Assembly (NCBI RefSeq): GCF_003390935.1
Contig: NZ_QNQZ01000010.1
Location: 124,001 to 188,000 of the forward strand
Reading direction: 5' to 3'
DNA from: Lewinella sp. IMCC34191
GTDB taxonomy: Bacteria; Bacteroidota; Bacteroidia; Chitinophagales; Saprospiraceae
DNA: 64,000 nucleotides
Part shown: positions 8,453-17,083 of the stretch, in pieces
Layout: the number at the start of each line of letters is the position of its first letter
Numbering within the stretch: the stretch's first letter is position 1
Position numbers and translations under genes: made by a program
The notes under the pieces: generated by a model
Seen by the model: only the letters and a program-made list of their open reading frames with translations
What the model was told of the DNA's origin: nothing
Databases searched by the model: none

Positions 8453-9772
8453 TCAGGCCAGCAGCTTCTCCAGTTTATTGCCCCGGCTACCCTTGACGAA
8501 TACCTTTTTGCCGGTCCAATCCTGCTGCCAAAACCAATCGGCCAGGCTGCTCACGTCGGCGAAATGGGGTCGCCCCAGTTCCCGGGCCACGGGTTCCATC
8601 TCACTACCTAGTAGCAGCACCGTACGGGCCACCTGGCCGGCGCGGAGCACTACCCGGCGATGGGCGGCTTCACTCCCCTCCCCCAGCTCGAGCATTTCAC
8701 CAAGCACGACGACGCTATCACCGGCGGGGTTGGTGATGGCGAATGAATCCAGCGCAGCCATTACGCTGCTGGGATTGGCGTTATACGCGTCCCAGTAAAA
8801 TGCTACATCGCGGTGGGTAAGCCACTGGCTACGATGGTTAGCGGATTGGTATTCGGCCAGGGCGGCGGCAATCTCCGGACCAGGGACCTTGAAATATTTA
8901 CCTACGGCAATGGCCGTCTTGATATTCTGCAGATTGTGGCGTCCGCTGAGATGGGTTTGGGCGCTGTATGGCTCCCCCGCCGCAAGAAAACGAACGTTGA
9001 CATTAGGATGAATGGCAAGTGTCTTTATCTCCAGTCCAGGAACCAGCGGTGATGGCTCCTCGCTCGTGAAGTAGGAAATGATGCGCTTTAGACTCTCGGC
9101 CATTACAGGAAGATGCTCCTCATCGGTGTTGACGAAGGCGACGCCGCCGGTCTGCCGTAGAAAATCATAGAGTTCGCCCTTTCCCTTGATCACACCCGCT
9201 TTTCCGCCGAACCCTTCGAGATGCGCGTCGCCGATATTCGTGATGATACCATGAGTCGGCCGGCCAATCTCACACAGCTCGGCAATTTCGCCAACGTGGT
9301 TGGCCCCCATCTCGAGCACCAGGAACTCCGTCCCCTTTGGCATGGACAGGACCGTGAGCGGAAGTCCGATGTGGTTGTTGTAGTTGCCCGGCGTGGCGTG
9401 CACCCGGTATTGCCGCGACATTACCGCCGTTACCAATTCCTTGGTCGTCGTTTTTCCATTGCTACCCGTGATGGCCAGTACCGGCATCCGAAAATCGCCA
9501 CGGTGCCGCTTGGCCAACTCTTGCAGGGTAGTGAGGGTATCCGCTACGAGAAGATACCGCCCGTCTCCCTCAGTGATCACGGCAGGGTTATCGACTACGG
9601 CATAGGCCGCTCCCCGGTCGAGAGCAGCGGCTGCATACTGGTTCCCGTCCGTATTCCCCCGAAGAGCGAAGAATAGGCTTCCGCGTTCCGCCTTTCGGCT
9701 ATCGATAACGACCCGCGGGTGCTCCAGGTATATCCGGTAAATGTCCGTAAGGCTGGACTGGGGTATCTCCAT
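8453..9772 (-). CDS. murF: UDP-N-acetylmuramoyl-tripeptide--D-alanyl-D-alanine ligase
   Basis: 439 residues, the normal length for MurF, which adds D-Ala-D-Ala to the peptidoglycan precursor in the cytoplasm using ATP. The ATP loop GSNGKTTT is at 103-110, followed by LEMGANHVGEIAEL, NIGDAHLEGFGG and the Mur-ligase central motif HNLQNIKTAIAVG. It follows gldJ on the same strand; a hairpin and then a TAnnTTTG element lie between them, so it probably has its own promoter. That element ends 4 nt before the ATG, which predicts a nearly leaderless mRNA. Confidence 0.95.
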   Translation of the reverse strand: MEIPQSSLTDIYRIYLEHPRVVIDSRKAERGSLFFALRGNTDGNQYAAAALDRGAAYAVVDNPAVITEGDGRYLLVADTLTTLQELAKRHRGDFRMPVLAITGSNGKTTTKELVTAVMSRQYRVHATPGNYNNHIGLPLTVLSMPKGTEFLVLEMGANHVGEIAELCEIGRPTHGIITNIGDAHLEGFGGKAGVIKGKGELYDFLRQTGGVAFVNTDEEHLPVMAESLKRIISYFTSEEPSPLVPGLEIKTLAIHPNVNVRFLAAGEPYSAQTHLSGRHNLQNIKTAIAVGKYFKVPGPEIAAALAEYQSANHRSQWLTHRDVAFYWDAYNANPSSVMAALDSFAITNPAGDSVVVLGEMLELGEGSEAAHRRVVLRAGQVARTVLLLGSEMEPVARELGRPHFADVSSLADWFWQQDWTGKKVFVKGSRGNKLEKLLA

Positions 9773-9776
9773 TACA

Positions 9777-9784
9777 CAAAGCTA
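9777..9784 (-). promoter_or_regulatory. Putative -7 element (TAGCTTTG) of murF
   Basis: Exact match to the Bacteroidota -7 consensus TAnnTTTG on the minus strand, separated from the murF ATG by only 4 nt. No TTG is seen at the usual -33 distance. The spacing implies transcription starting at or next to the start codon. Confidence 0.5.
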
Positions 9785-9796
9785 CGTGTCAAACAC

Positions 9797-9832
9797 GAAA
9801 TGCCCCGTACCGTATTCCGGCCGGGGCATTTC
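9797..9832 (-). terminator. Hairpin between gldJ and murF
   Basis: An 11-bp perfect stem (9797-9807 with 9822-9832) with a 14-nt loop lies 22 bp after the gldJ stop. Only a weak T-rich stretch follows on the minus strand, so it may terminate incompletely and allow read-through into murF. Confidence 0.6.
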
Positions 9833-9854
9833 AAATCTTTAGGAACGATATGGA

Positions 9855-11366
9855 CTACCGACGGGACCGGCGGCGGTTCTTGTTCTTTCCGGGCTTGATA
9901 CCGAAGCGATTTACTTGCGGCTCATCGATGCCCTGGCTGTCACCTACGCGGACCATAGCGCAGCGGAAGCCAATGGTGCGGGAGGCACGGTCCTGGTCGA
10001 GGTAGCGACGGGTACCGGGACTCAGCCAGTAGGCGCGGTCAGCCCAGCTGCCACCCTTGTAAACACGGGCTTTGTCGCTGATCAGGGTGTGCTCGTTGGT
10101 GGAGTACTCGGCACCACTCTCTTCATCACCATCCAGGTAATCATAGACACGGCCACGGTTATAGTTGTCGCGTTCGGCTACGTCGGCGTCATTTACCGGC
10201 ACGTAGACCAGGCGACCGAGGCTGTCCTTCTCAACGGGGCGACCGTCCTGGTCACGCTTCATGTCCTGGAAGTCGTTACCACGGAAGCTGTTGAGATCGT
10301 GGTTTTCGACGTCGACCAGCGTTTGGGTAGTCAGCGGGCGGTAGAGGTCAAGAACCCATTCGTTCACGTTACCGGCCATGTTGTACAGACCGAAGTCGTT
10401 GGGGAAGTTGTCCCAGATGTTGCTCGTGATCATGTTCTCGTCGTTGGGCTTACCCGACAGACCACTGTAGTCACCACCGCGACGCTTGAAGTTGGCGTAC
10501 ATCTTACCCTGGTTCTTATCGTGTACGCGGTAGCGCAGGCTGGTACCACTCCAGGGGTAGATACGACGGTCGGTGTAGTTCTCGTCTTTTTCGTTAGCCT
10601 GAAGCCCTTCGAGTGCCAGAGCGGCGTACTCCCATTCCGCTTCGGTAGGCAGGCGGAAGTCGGGCTGCAGGATACCATCCTCCAGGCGGACGTGCCGCGT
10701 TTCACCGGTCTTCAGATCCTTCATGCCCTTACGCTCGACACCTTCGTACTGTCCGGCCAGGTAGGCATCGGTAACGAATACGTCGGATCCACTCTGGTCG
10801 GGGCGTTCTTCCTGGATGCCTTTGTCAATCAGAATTGCTTCGTTGACACGGTCGGTACGCCAGCGGCTATACTCGCGGGCCTGTACCCAGCTGACACCGA
10901 CGACGGGGTGCTGGCTGTAGGCGGGGTGACGCAGGTAACCCGTCACGTAAGGTTCGTTGTAGGAAAGCTCGTCACGCCAGACCAATGTATCGGGAAGGGC
11001 GGCCTGGAGTACCTCGGGGTAATCGGCGTAGACGTCTTCGGTCCAGTGGAGGTACAGCAGATAGTCTTCGTTGCTGATCTCGGTCTGGTCCATGTAGAAG
11101 CTGGAGACCGTTACCCGGCGGGGAATGTTATCCCAGTCGTAAGGAACGTCTTCTTCGGTGAATCCCATGACGAAGGTACCGCCGGGAATCAGGACCATAT
11201 TAGGTGGGGTTTCTTGCCCCTCGAAATCGTTGTTCCGTTCGTAGCCGCCCCACTTCTCGTCGTTGTACTTCCAGTTGGTCGTACGGGAACGGTCGTTGTT
11301 GCGGTTACAGCTAGCTACCAGCAGAACCAGGCAGAGGTAGGGAAGCGTTTTGAAAAATACTTTCAT
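9855..11366 (-). CDS. gldJ: Gliding motility/T9SS lipoprotein GldJ (SUMF1 fold)
   Basis: 503 residues with a lipoprotein signal (VLLVASC near residue 20), then a formylglycine-generating-enzyme-like fold from about residue 55: NMVLIPGGTFVMGFTEED, FYMDQTEISNEDY, PVVGVSWVQAREYSRW, RLPTEAEWEYAA, YNMAGNVNEWVLDLYR and RVYKGGSWADRAYW. GldJ is an outer-membrane-associated lipoprotein needed for T9SS and gliding motor function in Flavobacterium; like GldK it uses the SUMF1 fold without being a sulfatase-modifying enzyme. The protein ends in a very basic tail, KNKNRRRSRR. The gene lies just upstream of murF, a neighbourhood I recall from other Bacteroidota. A 496-residue open frame on the opposite strand is a composition artefact. 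Confidence 0.88.
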   Translation of the reverse strand: MKVFFKTLPYLCLVLLVASCNRNNDRSRTTNWKYNDEKWGGYERNNDFEGQETPPNMVLIPGGTFVMGFTEEDVPYDWDNIPRRVTVSSFYMDQTEISNEDYLLYLHWTEDVYADYPEVLQAALPDTLVWRDELSYNEPYVTGYLRHPAYSQHPVVGVSWVQAREYSRWRTDRVNEAILIDKGIQEERPDQSGSDVFVTDAYLAGQYEGVERKGMKDLKTGETRHVRLEDGILQPDFRLPTEAEWEYAALALEGLQANEKDENYTDRRIYPWSGTSLRYRVHDKNQGKMYANFKRRGGDYSGLSGKPNDENMITSNIWDNFPNDFGLYNMAGNVNEWVLDLYRPLTTQTLVDVENHDLNSFRGNDFQDMKRDQDGRPVEKDSLGRLVYVPVNDADVAERDNYNRGRVYDYLDGDEESGAEYSTNEHTLISDKARVYKGGSWADRAYWLSPGTRRYLDQDRASRTIGFRCAMVRVGDSQGIDEPQVNRFGIKPGKNKNRRRSRR

Positions 11367-11393
11367 ATGGCGGTGGTCGTCCTAAGATTAAAG

Positions 11394-11458
11394 TCGGTTT
11401 ATTGAGGCGTTCCGGTCGGAGGGAGCGTGTTCTACCGACCTACGGCTAACTAAACCGA
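11394..11458. other. Nested inverted repeats upstream of gldJ
   Basis: TCGGTTTA (11394-11401) pairs with TAAACCGA (11451-11458), and inside it GGTCGG (11414-11419) pairs with CCGACC (11435-11440). The block lies 28-92 bp before the gldJ start and could be a leader structure or operator. No clear -7/-33 pair was found here. Confidence 0.4.
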
Positions 11459-11560
11459 ATCGCCAGACCAACTATTGTGTTCGAAATCTTAATATTTCCG
11501 GCGGGGGTCAGGTTGCACCAAGCGTGTCGGCTTCCTTGCTCTCGCGGACATATTCTTTTC

Positions 11561-12148
11561 CTAGGTATTCCGGCGGTTGATTTCGTCCTGTAGCTGCCGG
11601 CGAAGCTCCTGTTCCACCGTCAGACGGCTTTTACGGCTTTGCTCGAGCTCATCCGCAAGTTTATCGCGCTCCCGCTTTAGTTCGGTGTTGTTGGCAGCCG
11701 CAATCCGTGTGCTAGCCAGGGCAACCAGCAGCGCTACCAGGAGGCCGATGACAAGCGACCACATGATGAGGCTGTAGGTGCCTTTATTGAGCTGAATACC
11801 CAGCAGGCTGACCGTGTCCAACTCCTCGTTGAGTTCGGCAATGGTAGCATCCCGGTTAGCCACCTCCGAAGAATTGGCTTCGATCTGGTTGCGTAAATCC
11901 GCCATTTCCGCCTCCAAATCGGATATCCGCTCCGTATACCCACTGATCGAGTCGCTAACGTTGACCATGAAGGCATTCAGGAATTCCTGGCGAACCACCT
12001 TGAATTCCTGGTAGCGGTTAGAAGCGTCGAGCATCTCGTCGAACTGCTGCTGAAGGGGTGCATCCGTCGCACCGGCCGGATTGCCGCGCCGTTGAGCGGA
12101 TACATTCACGCACAAAAACAAGAAGAACAAATAAAGAAAGCAACGCAT
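11561..12148 (-). CDS. Exported coiled-coil protein with one membrane helix, unknown function
   Basis: 195 residues: a signal peptide (about 1-18), a heptad-rich segment around 65-112 (YTERISDLEAEMADLRNQIE), a hydrophobic helix at about 125-146 and a second charged coiled coil to the end. It resembles a Bacteroidota family that is sometimes mislabelled as a tRNA methyltransferase, but no methyltransferase motif is present. The helix would separate an outer coiled coil from a cytoplasmic one, so a structural or trans-envelope role is possible (inference). It lies upstream of gldJ on the same strand with a 194-bp gap. Confidence 0.75.
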   Translation of the reverse strand: MRCFLYLFFLFLCVNVSAQRRGNPAGATDAPLQQQFDEMLDASNRYQEFKVVRQEFLNAFMVNVSDSISGYTERISDLEAEMADLRNQIEANSSEVANRDATIAELNEELDTVSLLGIQLNKGTYSLIMWSLVIGLLVALLVALASTRIAAANNTELKRERDKLADELEQSRKSRLTVEQELRRQLQDEINRRNT

Positions 12149-12225
12149 AATAGAATGTTAGGGGGTAGTCCGCGCCCGCTGACCCATACCAGAACATCAA
12201 CGGAAAGCGGCGCTAAGTTAGCACT

Positions 12226-12233
12226 TACCTTTG
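12226..12233 (+). promoter_or_regulatory. Putative -7 element (TACCTTTG) of the VOC gene
   Basis: Exact TAnnTTTG match ending 4 nt before the ATG at 12238; no TTG at -33. The same arrangement occurs before murF and hisH. Confidence 0.5.
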
Positions 12234-12237
12234 GGAA

Positions 12238-12819
12238 ATGTTTGATCACTTGGTTTATCTAGTTGACGATCTGGCAGCTACCGTCACCGAATTTGCCCGT
12301 CTTGGCATCCCTCCGTCCCCCGGTGGCCGTCACCTTTCGCGGGGGACCCACAACGCGCTGCTCCGCCTCGGTCACCGGCAATACCTCGAGTTACTAGCCC
12401 TCGATCCCCATAGTGACGTTCCCTCCCCCCGCTGGATGGGCATCGACGTGGGCCATTTGCCCTGCATAAGCAGATGGGCGGCGAGCGCAGGTAAAATACC
12501 TGATCGGCAACCGGTACAATCCGGACAACGCGAGTTACCTAATGGTCAGACCCTTAGCTGGAAACTCACGGACCCGGGAGTGGAACCCGCCGTATCCGTC
12601 CTCCCCTTCCTGATCGACTGGGGTACGGATGGTCCCCACCCGGCGGATGACCTACCGGATCTGGGTTTGTATCTGGCCGAATTCCGGCTCATCCACCCGG
12701 ATCCCGCCGCCATTGACGGAGACTTACAGCGAATGGGACTTCCCCAAAGAGCGATCCGCGGACCCGGCCCGAAAATCGAAGCCGTGATCCGCGGACCGGA
12801 AATAGAATTGATGTTGTAA
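12238..12819 (+). CDS. VOC family (glyoxalase-like) protein
   Basis: 193 residues resembling glyoxalase-like proteins of the VOC superfamily. The start FDHLVYLVDDLAATVTEFAR is the classic first beta-alpha-beta unit with a metal-ligand histidine, followed by NALLRLGHRQYLELLALD, whose terminal acidic residues are the usual second ligand position. LPFLIDWGTDGPHP in the second half is typical of the single-chain glyoxalase_3 type. The substrate is unknown. It has a probable leaderless start, and its TAA abuts the htpG stop codon on the other strand with no bases between. Confidence 0.82.
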   Translation: MFDHLVYLVDDLAATVTEFARLGIPPSPGGRHLSRGTHNALLRLGHRQYLELLALDPHSDVPSPRWMGIDVGHLPCISRWAASAGKIPDRQPVQSGQRELPNGQTLSWKLTDPGVEPAVSVLPFLIDWGTDGPHPADDLPDLGLYLAEFRLIHPDPAAIDGDLQRMGLPQRAIRGPGPKIEAVIRGPEIELML

Positions 12820-14706
12820 TTACATCATTTTCATGGAGTTGTCGATGAACTCCTTGAGGTCTTTGCCACTCAGCATCTGCTGGCTCAACTGCGCGAGTTG
12901 GTACAGGTACTTGGCATTTTCGGAACGTTTGCCTGCGTCTTCCACATCCAGCAGACGTTCTTTTACGACCGGGCTGTTAGCGTTCACCACTACCTGGTAG
13001 CTGTCGGGGAACATATTAGCGTCCATCCCCTGCATCATCTGCATTTCTTTCATACGGCGCATGAATTCGTTACGCACGATCTGTACGGGCGCATCCTGCA
13101 CGTCGAGAGGCTTCAGTTCGACGTTGTTGCCTGAGGCGACGATGTCAGTAAATAGGCTGGTTACGGTTTCCTGCTGCTCTTCGCTCAGCAAGTTCTCCTT
13201 CTCCTCGTCCTTCTGAACCAGTTGATCGGGGGTAGCGGAGTCGACCCGTACGAAGTTCAGTTTTTCCTCTTTTTGCTCGAGGGTCTGCATCGTGGGCGCG
13301 TCGATGGCGTGCTCGAACTTCAGCACGTCGTATCCCCGGTCACGCACGGATTCGATGAGTGTATGCTGCCGCTCGGCATCGGCGGTATAGATCGCCACTA
13401 ACCGGTCGTATTTGTCGGTTTGATTTTCCTTAATCCGCTCCCGGTACTCCTCGATGGTGAAGAAGTTACCCTCGGTGTTTTCCAGCAGAGCGAACTTGGT
13501 GGCGCGATCGTAGAACTTATCTTCGGATACCATGCCGTACTTGACAAAGACACCCAGGTCCGACCACTTCTGCTCGTAAGCCTCACGGTCTTCCTTGAAG
13601 AGGCTGCTCAGTTTTTCGGCTACCTTCTTGGTAATGTATCCCGTGATCTTCTTGACGTTCGTATCGGCCTGCAGGTAACTGCGCGATACGTTCAACGGAA
13701 TATCCGGCGAGTCGATGACACCGTGCAGCAGCGTCAGAAATTCCGGTACGATGTCCGTCACATTGTCGGTAACATAGACCTGGTTGCTATAGAGCTGGAT
13801 CTTGTTACGCTGCAGTTCGAGCTTTCCGCTGACCTTCGGGAAATACAGGATACCCGTCAGGTTGAAGGGGTAGTCAATGTTGAGGTGGATCCAGAACATC
13901 GGCGGCTCACCCATGGGGTAAAGTTCCCGGTAGAAGGCACGATAGTCCTCGTCGGTGAGGTCGTTGGGCGTTTTTTTCCAGAGCGGATCGGTGTTGTTGA
14001 TGATATTATCAACTTCCGTTTCGATCTTCTTCGGTTCCGGCTTTTCCTCTCCCTCTTCGGTCGTATCTGCTACTTCCTCGTAGGTTGTTTCCGTCTTGGT
14101 ACCGAAGCGGATCGGGTAAGGCAGGAAGCGGCAATACTTCATGAGCAGGCCTTCAATCTCGTCCTCCTCTAAGTACTGCTTGCTGTCTTCACCAATGTGC
14201 AGGATGACATCTGTGCCCTGCATATCGCGCTCGGCTTCCCCGATTTCGTAGCTGGGATCACCCTCACAGATCCAGCGTACGGCTTCCGCACCGTCTTTGT
14301 AGCTCTTGGTGACTACCTCGACTTTGTCGGCAACCATAAAGGCAGAATAAAAACCCAGTCCGAAGTGGCCGATGATCGAGGCATCATCCTGGTACTTGTC
14401 TACAAACTCCTGCGCACTCGACAGGGCAACCTGGTTGAGGTATTTTTTAACCTCCTCTTCCGTCATACCGATACCGCGATCCCGAATGGTCAGGGTACCG
14501 GCTTCCTTATCTACGAAGATATCGATCGTTTTGTCGGTGTAATCCCCCTTCGCTTCTCCCTTCCGGGCCAGTGTAGCGAGCTTACTCGTCGCATCGGTGG
14601 CGTTGGAGACCAGTTCCCGCAAGAAAATCTCCTGATCGGAGTAAAGGAACTTTTTAATAATCGGAAAAATATTCTCCGTTTGTACGGATATGTTGCCCTT
14701 TTGCAT
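12820..14706 (-). CDS. htpG: Chaperone HtpG (Hsp90)
   Basis: 628-residue cytoplasmic Hsp90. The GHKL ATPase domain shows FLRELVSNATDATSKL, IRDRGIGMTEEEV and IIGHFGLGFYSAFMVADKV; the middle domain has LYSNQVYVTDNVTDIVPEF and the conserved SRSYLQ. I start at the ATG before QKGNISVQTENIF, the conserved N-terminus, not at 14751. An acidic linker (EEVADTTEEGEEKPEPKK) follows the ATPase domain. It helps clients fold under stress. nadD lies 91 bp upstream on the same strand, so a separate promoter is likely. Confidence 0.96.
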   Translation of the reverse strand: MQKGNISVQTENIFPIIKKFLYSDQEIFLRELVSNATDATSKLATLARKGEAKGDYTDKTIDIFVDKEAGTLTIRDRGIGMTEEEVKKYLNQVALSSAQEFVDKYQDDASIIGHFGLGFYSAFMVADKVEVVTKSYKDGAEAVRWICEGDPSYEIGEAERDMQGTDVILHIGEDSKQYLEEDEIEGLLMKYCRFLPYPIRFGTKTETTYEEVADTTEEGEEKPEPKKIETEVDNIINNTDPLWKKTPNDLTDEDYRAFYRELYPMGEPPMFWIHLNIDYPFNLTGILYFPKVSGKLELQRNKIQLYSNQVYVTDNVTDIVPEFLTLLHGVIDSPDIPLNVSRSYLQADTNVKKITGYITKKVAEKLSSLFKEDREAYEQKWSDLGVFVKYGMVSEDKFYDRATKFALLENTEGNFFTIEEYRERIKENQTDKYDRLVAIYTADAERQHTLIESVRDRGYDVLKFEHAIDAPTMQTLEQKEEKLNFVRVDSATPDQLVQKDEEKENLLSEEQQETVTSLFTDIVASGNNVELKPLDVQDAPVQIVRNEFMRRMKEMQMMQGMDANMFPDSYQVVVNANSPVVKERLLDVEDAGKRSENAKYLYQLAQLSQQMLSGKDLKEFIDNSMKMM

Positions 14707-14797
14707 ATGTATTGATTTTATGAGACGATTCCCGCCCCGCGCAAAAGGCACAAGATTTGTTCCATAGCCCGTCGGCTGTCAAAATGTCGGTTGGTTG

Positions 14798-15379
14798 TTA
14801 CCTGTACATCCCCGATTTGAGCAACTCGTCTTCCACCGCAGCGGGGACCAGGTACCGGATGCTCTCTCCATCTTTCAGGCGGTTGCGCACGTAGGTGGCG
14901 GAAAGCTGCATCAGGGGGGCATCGAAAATGCTGACGGAGGGATGAGTGGCGAAGGGGCCGTCGTCGTAACCCGGGCGACGGTATACCATCAGCCGGTAGT
15001 CGCGCAGGATGATCTCATGGTTCTTCCACTTGGCGAAGCTTTGCAGGTTGTCGCTTCCCATGATCAGCGCGAATTCATACGCGGGGTGCTTATCGCGCAG
15101 GACGGCTAGGGTGTCAACGGTATAGGAGGGTTTCGGCAGGTCAAATTCGATGCGGCTTATGCGCAGGTTCGGATTATCGCCAATGGCCAGTTCCACTAAA
15201 TGCAACCGATCATGATCCCGGGCCAGGCTTCCCCGCTTTTTGAGGGGATTATGGGGGCTCACGACCATCCATACCTCATCCAGTTCGGTACGGGTAGCCA
15301 TATAGTTAGCAAGGATCATGTGCCCGATATGGACGGGGTTAAAGGACCCGAAAAACAGCCCGACTTTGCGCTTACTCAT
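14798..15379 (-). CDS. nadD: Nicotinate-nucleotide adenylyltransferase
   Basis: 193 residues, normal length. It adenylates nicotinate mononucleotide in NAD synthesis. GLFFGSFNPVHIGHMILAN is the nucleotidyltransferase HxGH loop, and LSATYVRNRLKDGESIRYLVP is the C-terminal phosphate-binding motif. It is last in a tight minus-strand run, 9 bp after the zinc deacylase gene. Confidence 0.95.
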   Translation of the reverse strand: MSKRKVGLFFGSFNPVHIGHMILANYMATRTELDEVWMVVSPHNPLKKRGSLARDHDRLHLVELAIGDNPNLRISRIEFDLPKPSYTVDTLAVLRDKHPAYEFALIMGSDNLQSFAKWKNHEIILRDYRLMVYRRPGYDDGPFATHPSVSIFDAPLMQLSATYVRNRLKDGESIRYLVPAAVEDELLKSGMYR

Positions 15380-15388
15380 ACGTGTTCT

Positions 15389-16378
15389 CTAGTAGGCCGT
15401 ACCGCCTTCGTATTCCTGAACGATGAAGAACCCCTCTTCGCCCTGATCCTGATACAGGGGCATCAGAATATAGCCCGAGCAGGGCGCAGCAATGGGTCCG
15501 TTGCTATCCGAAGCAAGGATTTCGCCCGCTTGAATAGAGTGAAAGTTCTTGTACCCGGGCTTCATGCGGAATGCCGCCCGATCAGCGGGATCGATGCGGT
15601 GAACGTATACTAATTCCAGCAAGGTGGGCACCTTGGTGACCGCTCGCCGTAGGGTTTCTTCGTGGTGTGTACTGACATCTTCCTCCCGAACACAACCTAC
15701 CGATCGCAGCAGGTTGACGGTTGCCGCAAGGGCGCGGGCGACTGATTCCTCGTCCGTATGCGCGCCGGACTCGAAGGTAATGGCCCGGCAGGGCTGCTCG
15801 AAATCGTAAGCGCCGGACCGAAAGTAGCTCAGGGTCGTGCCCTGCAGCCCGCTAAGCATGCCTTTGATGACGGGCACCCCCAGTTCGGCGGCCAGCGACA
15901 GGCTGGGCCCATCGTCACCCGTTACAGCAAAGACACCGCCGTCAGCCGTTGTCGTATGCAGGTCGATAAGCACCAGCTCCTGAGCCGATGAATCTTCCAG
16001 AGCATTTTCAATGGCGGCCAGCATACCGTCCAACTCACGGGCTTCCGCTGTGGGATAACTATCATCGATGCCTTTGACGAAAGGCTTCCAGATGCGGTTG
16101 AGATCGACGTCTACGTACCGCCTCCCGGTACGTAGAGCTTCCAGATTGCCGCGTAGTGCCAGTAATTCCCCCCGAAAGGAAAAGCCCGGATTGACTAGTG
16201 GCTCCTCCTGCAGCAGCTCGAACAACTGCTCCAGGGCGCGTACGCCGGCCGGCTCATTGCCGTGAATACCGCCGATCGCGACAACGAGTGGCCCCGATTC
16301 CTCACCGACATAATGGCCGATGACACGCGGGCTTTCCCCCAGCGGATCGGGGGATGGAGGATCGGGCTTGGTCAGCAT
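15389..16378 (-). CDS. Succinylglutamate desuccinylase/aspartoacylase family zinc hydrolase
   Basis: 329 residues with the zinc carboxypeptidase-like core: GGIHGNEPAG supplies His39 and Glu42, and LIDLHTTT supplies His141, together the metal site; TFESGAHTDEES holds a likely catalytic glutamate. The family removes acyl groups from N-acylated amino acids, but this member's substrate is unknown and it is not in an arginine-degradation cluster. The longer frame to 16591 overlaps the upstream gene; the chosen ATG overlaps its TGA by one base (TGATG), implying coupling. The C-terminal part (GEILASDSNGPIAAP) forms the beta domain usual in these enzymes. Confidence 0.83.
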   Translation of the reverse strand: MLTKPDPPSPDPLGESPRVIGHYVGEESGPLVVAIGGIHGNEPAGVRALEQLFELLQEEPLVNPGFSFRGELLALRGNLEALRTGRRYVDVDLNRIWKPFVKGIDDSYPTAEARELDGMLAAIENALEDSSAQELVLIDLHTTTADGGVFAVTGDDGPSLSLAAELGVPVIKGMLSGLQGTTLSYFRSGAYDFEQPCRAITFESGAHTDEESVARALAATVNLLRSVGCVREEDVSTHHEETLRRAVTKVPTLLELVYVHRIDPADRAAFRMKPGYKNFHSIQAGEILASDSNGPIAAPCSGYILMPLYQDQGEEGFFIVQEYEGGTAY

Positions 16379-17067
16379 CAGAAGTAAAATTTCAACGCCA
16401 CGAACTGGGCAACGAATCCGACCATGTAACCGGCATACAATTGCATGGGCGTATGTCCTCCGAGAGCCAGCCTGGCCGTTCCCACTAACCCGGCAAGAAT
16501 AAGGGAAACAGCAACCAGCAGCGGGAGACCGAAGGTCATACTCCCGATACCGATTCCGTTCGGACCGAATAGCCCGAGCATAATGATGCATACCCCCACC
16601 AGGCCACCCATTCCGGTAGCATGCAGGCTAATTTTATCGAGCAGGTTAATGATGAATACCAGTACCAGGGCAATGACTACGCCCAGCAGAAAAGAGGAAA
16701 AAATGGTTGGCGTCTGGCTGTTGTTGTTAAAGTTCCAGAAGATCCAGAAGTAGAGGACCATTACCAGCAGCAGAGGGCCGATTCGCTCGCTCTTCTCATG
16801 CATCATCACGCTATTGATCATGTTGAGCCGCGACATGATGATCACGGCAATGACCGGAATGACGAAAGTATCCAGGAAGATCAGAATGAGGTGACTCATT
16901 GCCTTGGGTTCCCCCAGGTCGGAGGTGCCAAACAGATACGGATTGACTCCGGCAAGAATCAAAAAACTGTAAGTAGGTATCAGCAGCGGATGGAACAAAC
17001 CGCTGATAGCCAGGGCGGGCCACTGTCTGGAGGCCGAAATACGGGGTGCCTGAGTTTCTGCGGACAT
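16378..17067 (-). CDS. Polytopic membrane protein related to PAP2 phosphatases
   Basis: 229 residues with about six membrane helices. HEKSERIGPLL resembles the first PAP2 phosphatase motif (K-x6-R-P) and ARLALGGHTPMQLYAG resembles the third (R-x5-H-x3-D). The middle PSGH motif is replaced by SLHATGMGG and the third motif lacks its aspartate, so catalysis is doubtful. It could be a degenerate or divergent lipid phosphatase. The ATG at 17067 starts a normal membrane-protein N-terminus; the gene is 16 bp after the PorE-like gene and coupled to the hydrolase gene that follows. Confidence 0.7.
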   Translation of the reverse strand: MSAETQAPRISASRQWPALAISGLFHPLLIPTYSFLILAGVNPYLFGTSDLGEPKAMSHLILIFLDTFVIPVIAVIIMSRLNMINSVMMHEKSERIGPLLLVMVLYFWIFWNFNNNSQTPTIFSSFLLGVVIALVLVFIINLLDKISLHATGMGGLVGVCIIMLGLFGPNGIGIGSMTFGLPLLVAVSLILAGLVGTARLALGGHTPMQLYAGYMVGFVAQFVALKFYF

Positions 17068-17083
17068 GCCGCCAAAATAAGGA

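Noticed and set aside
9915-11405. 496-codon open frame on the plus strand opposite gldJ
   Set aside because: Valine- and threonine-rich with no recognisable domain, exactly opposite a well-supported GldJ; it results from codon bias of the real gene.
11561-12148. tRNA (guanine-N1)-methyltransferase
   Set aside because: A label sometimes attached to similar proteins, but the sequence has only a signal peptide, coiled coils and a membrane helix.
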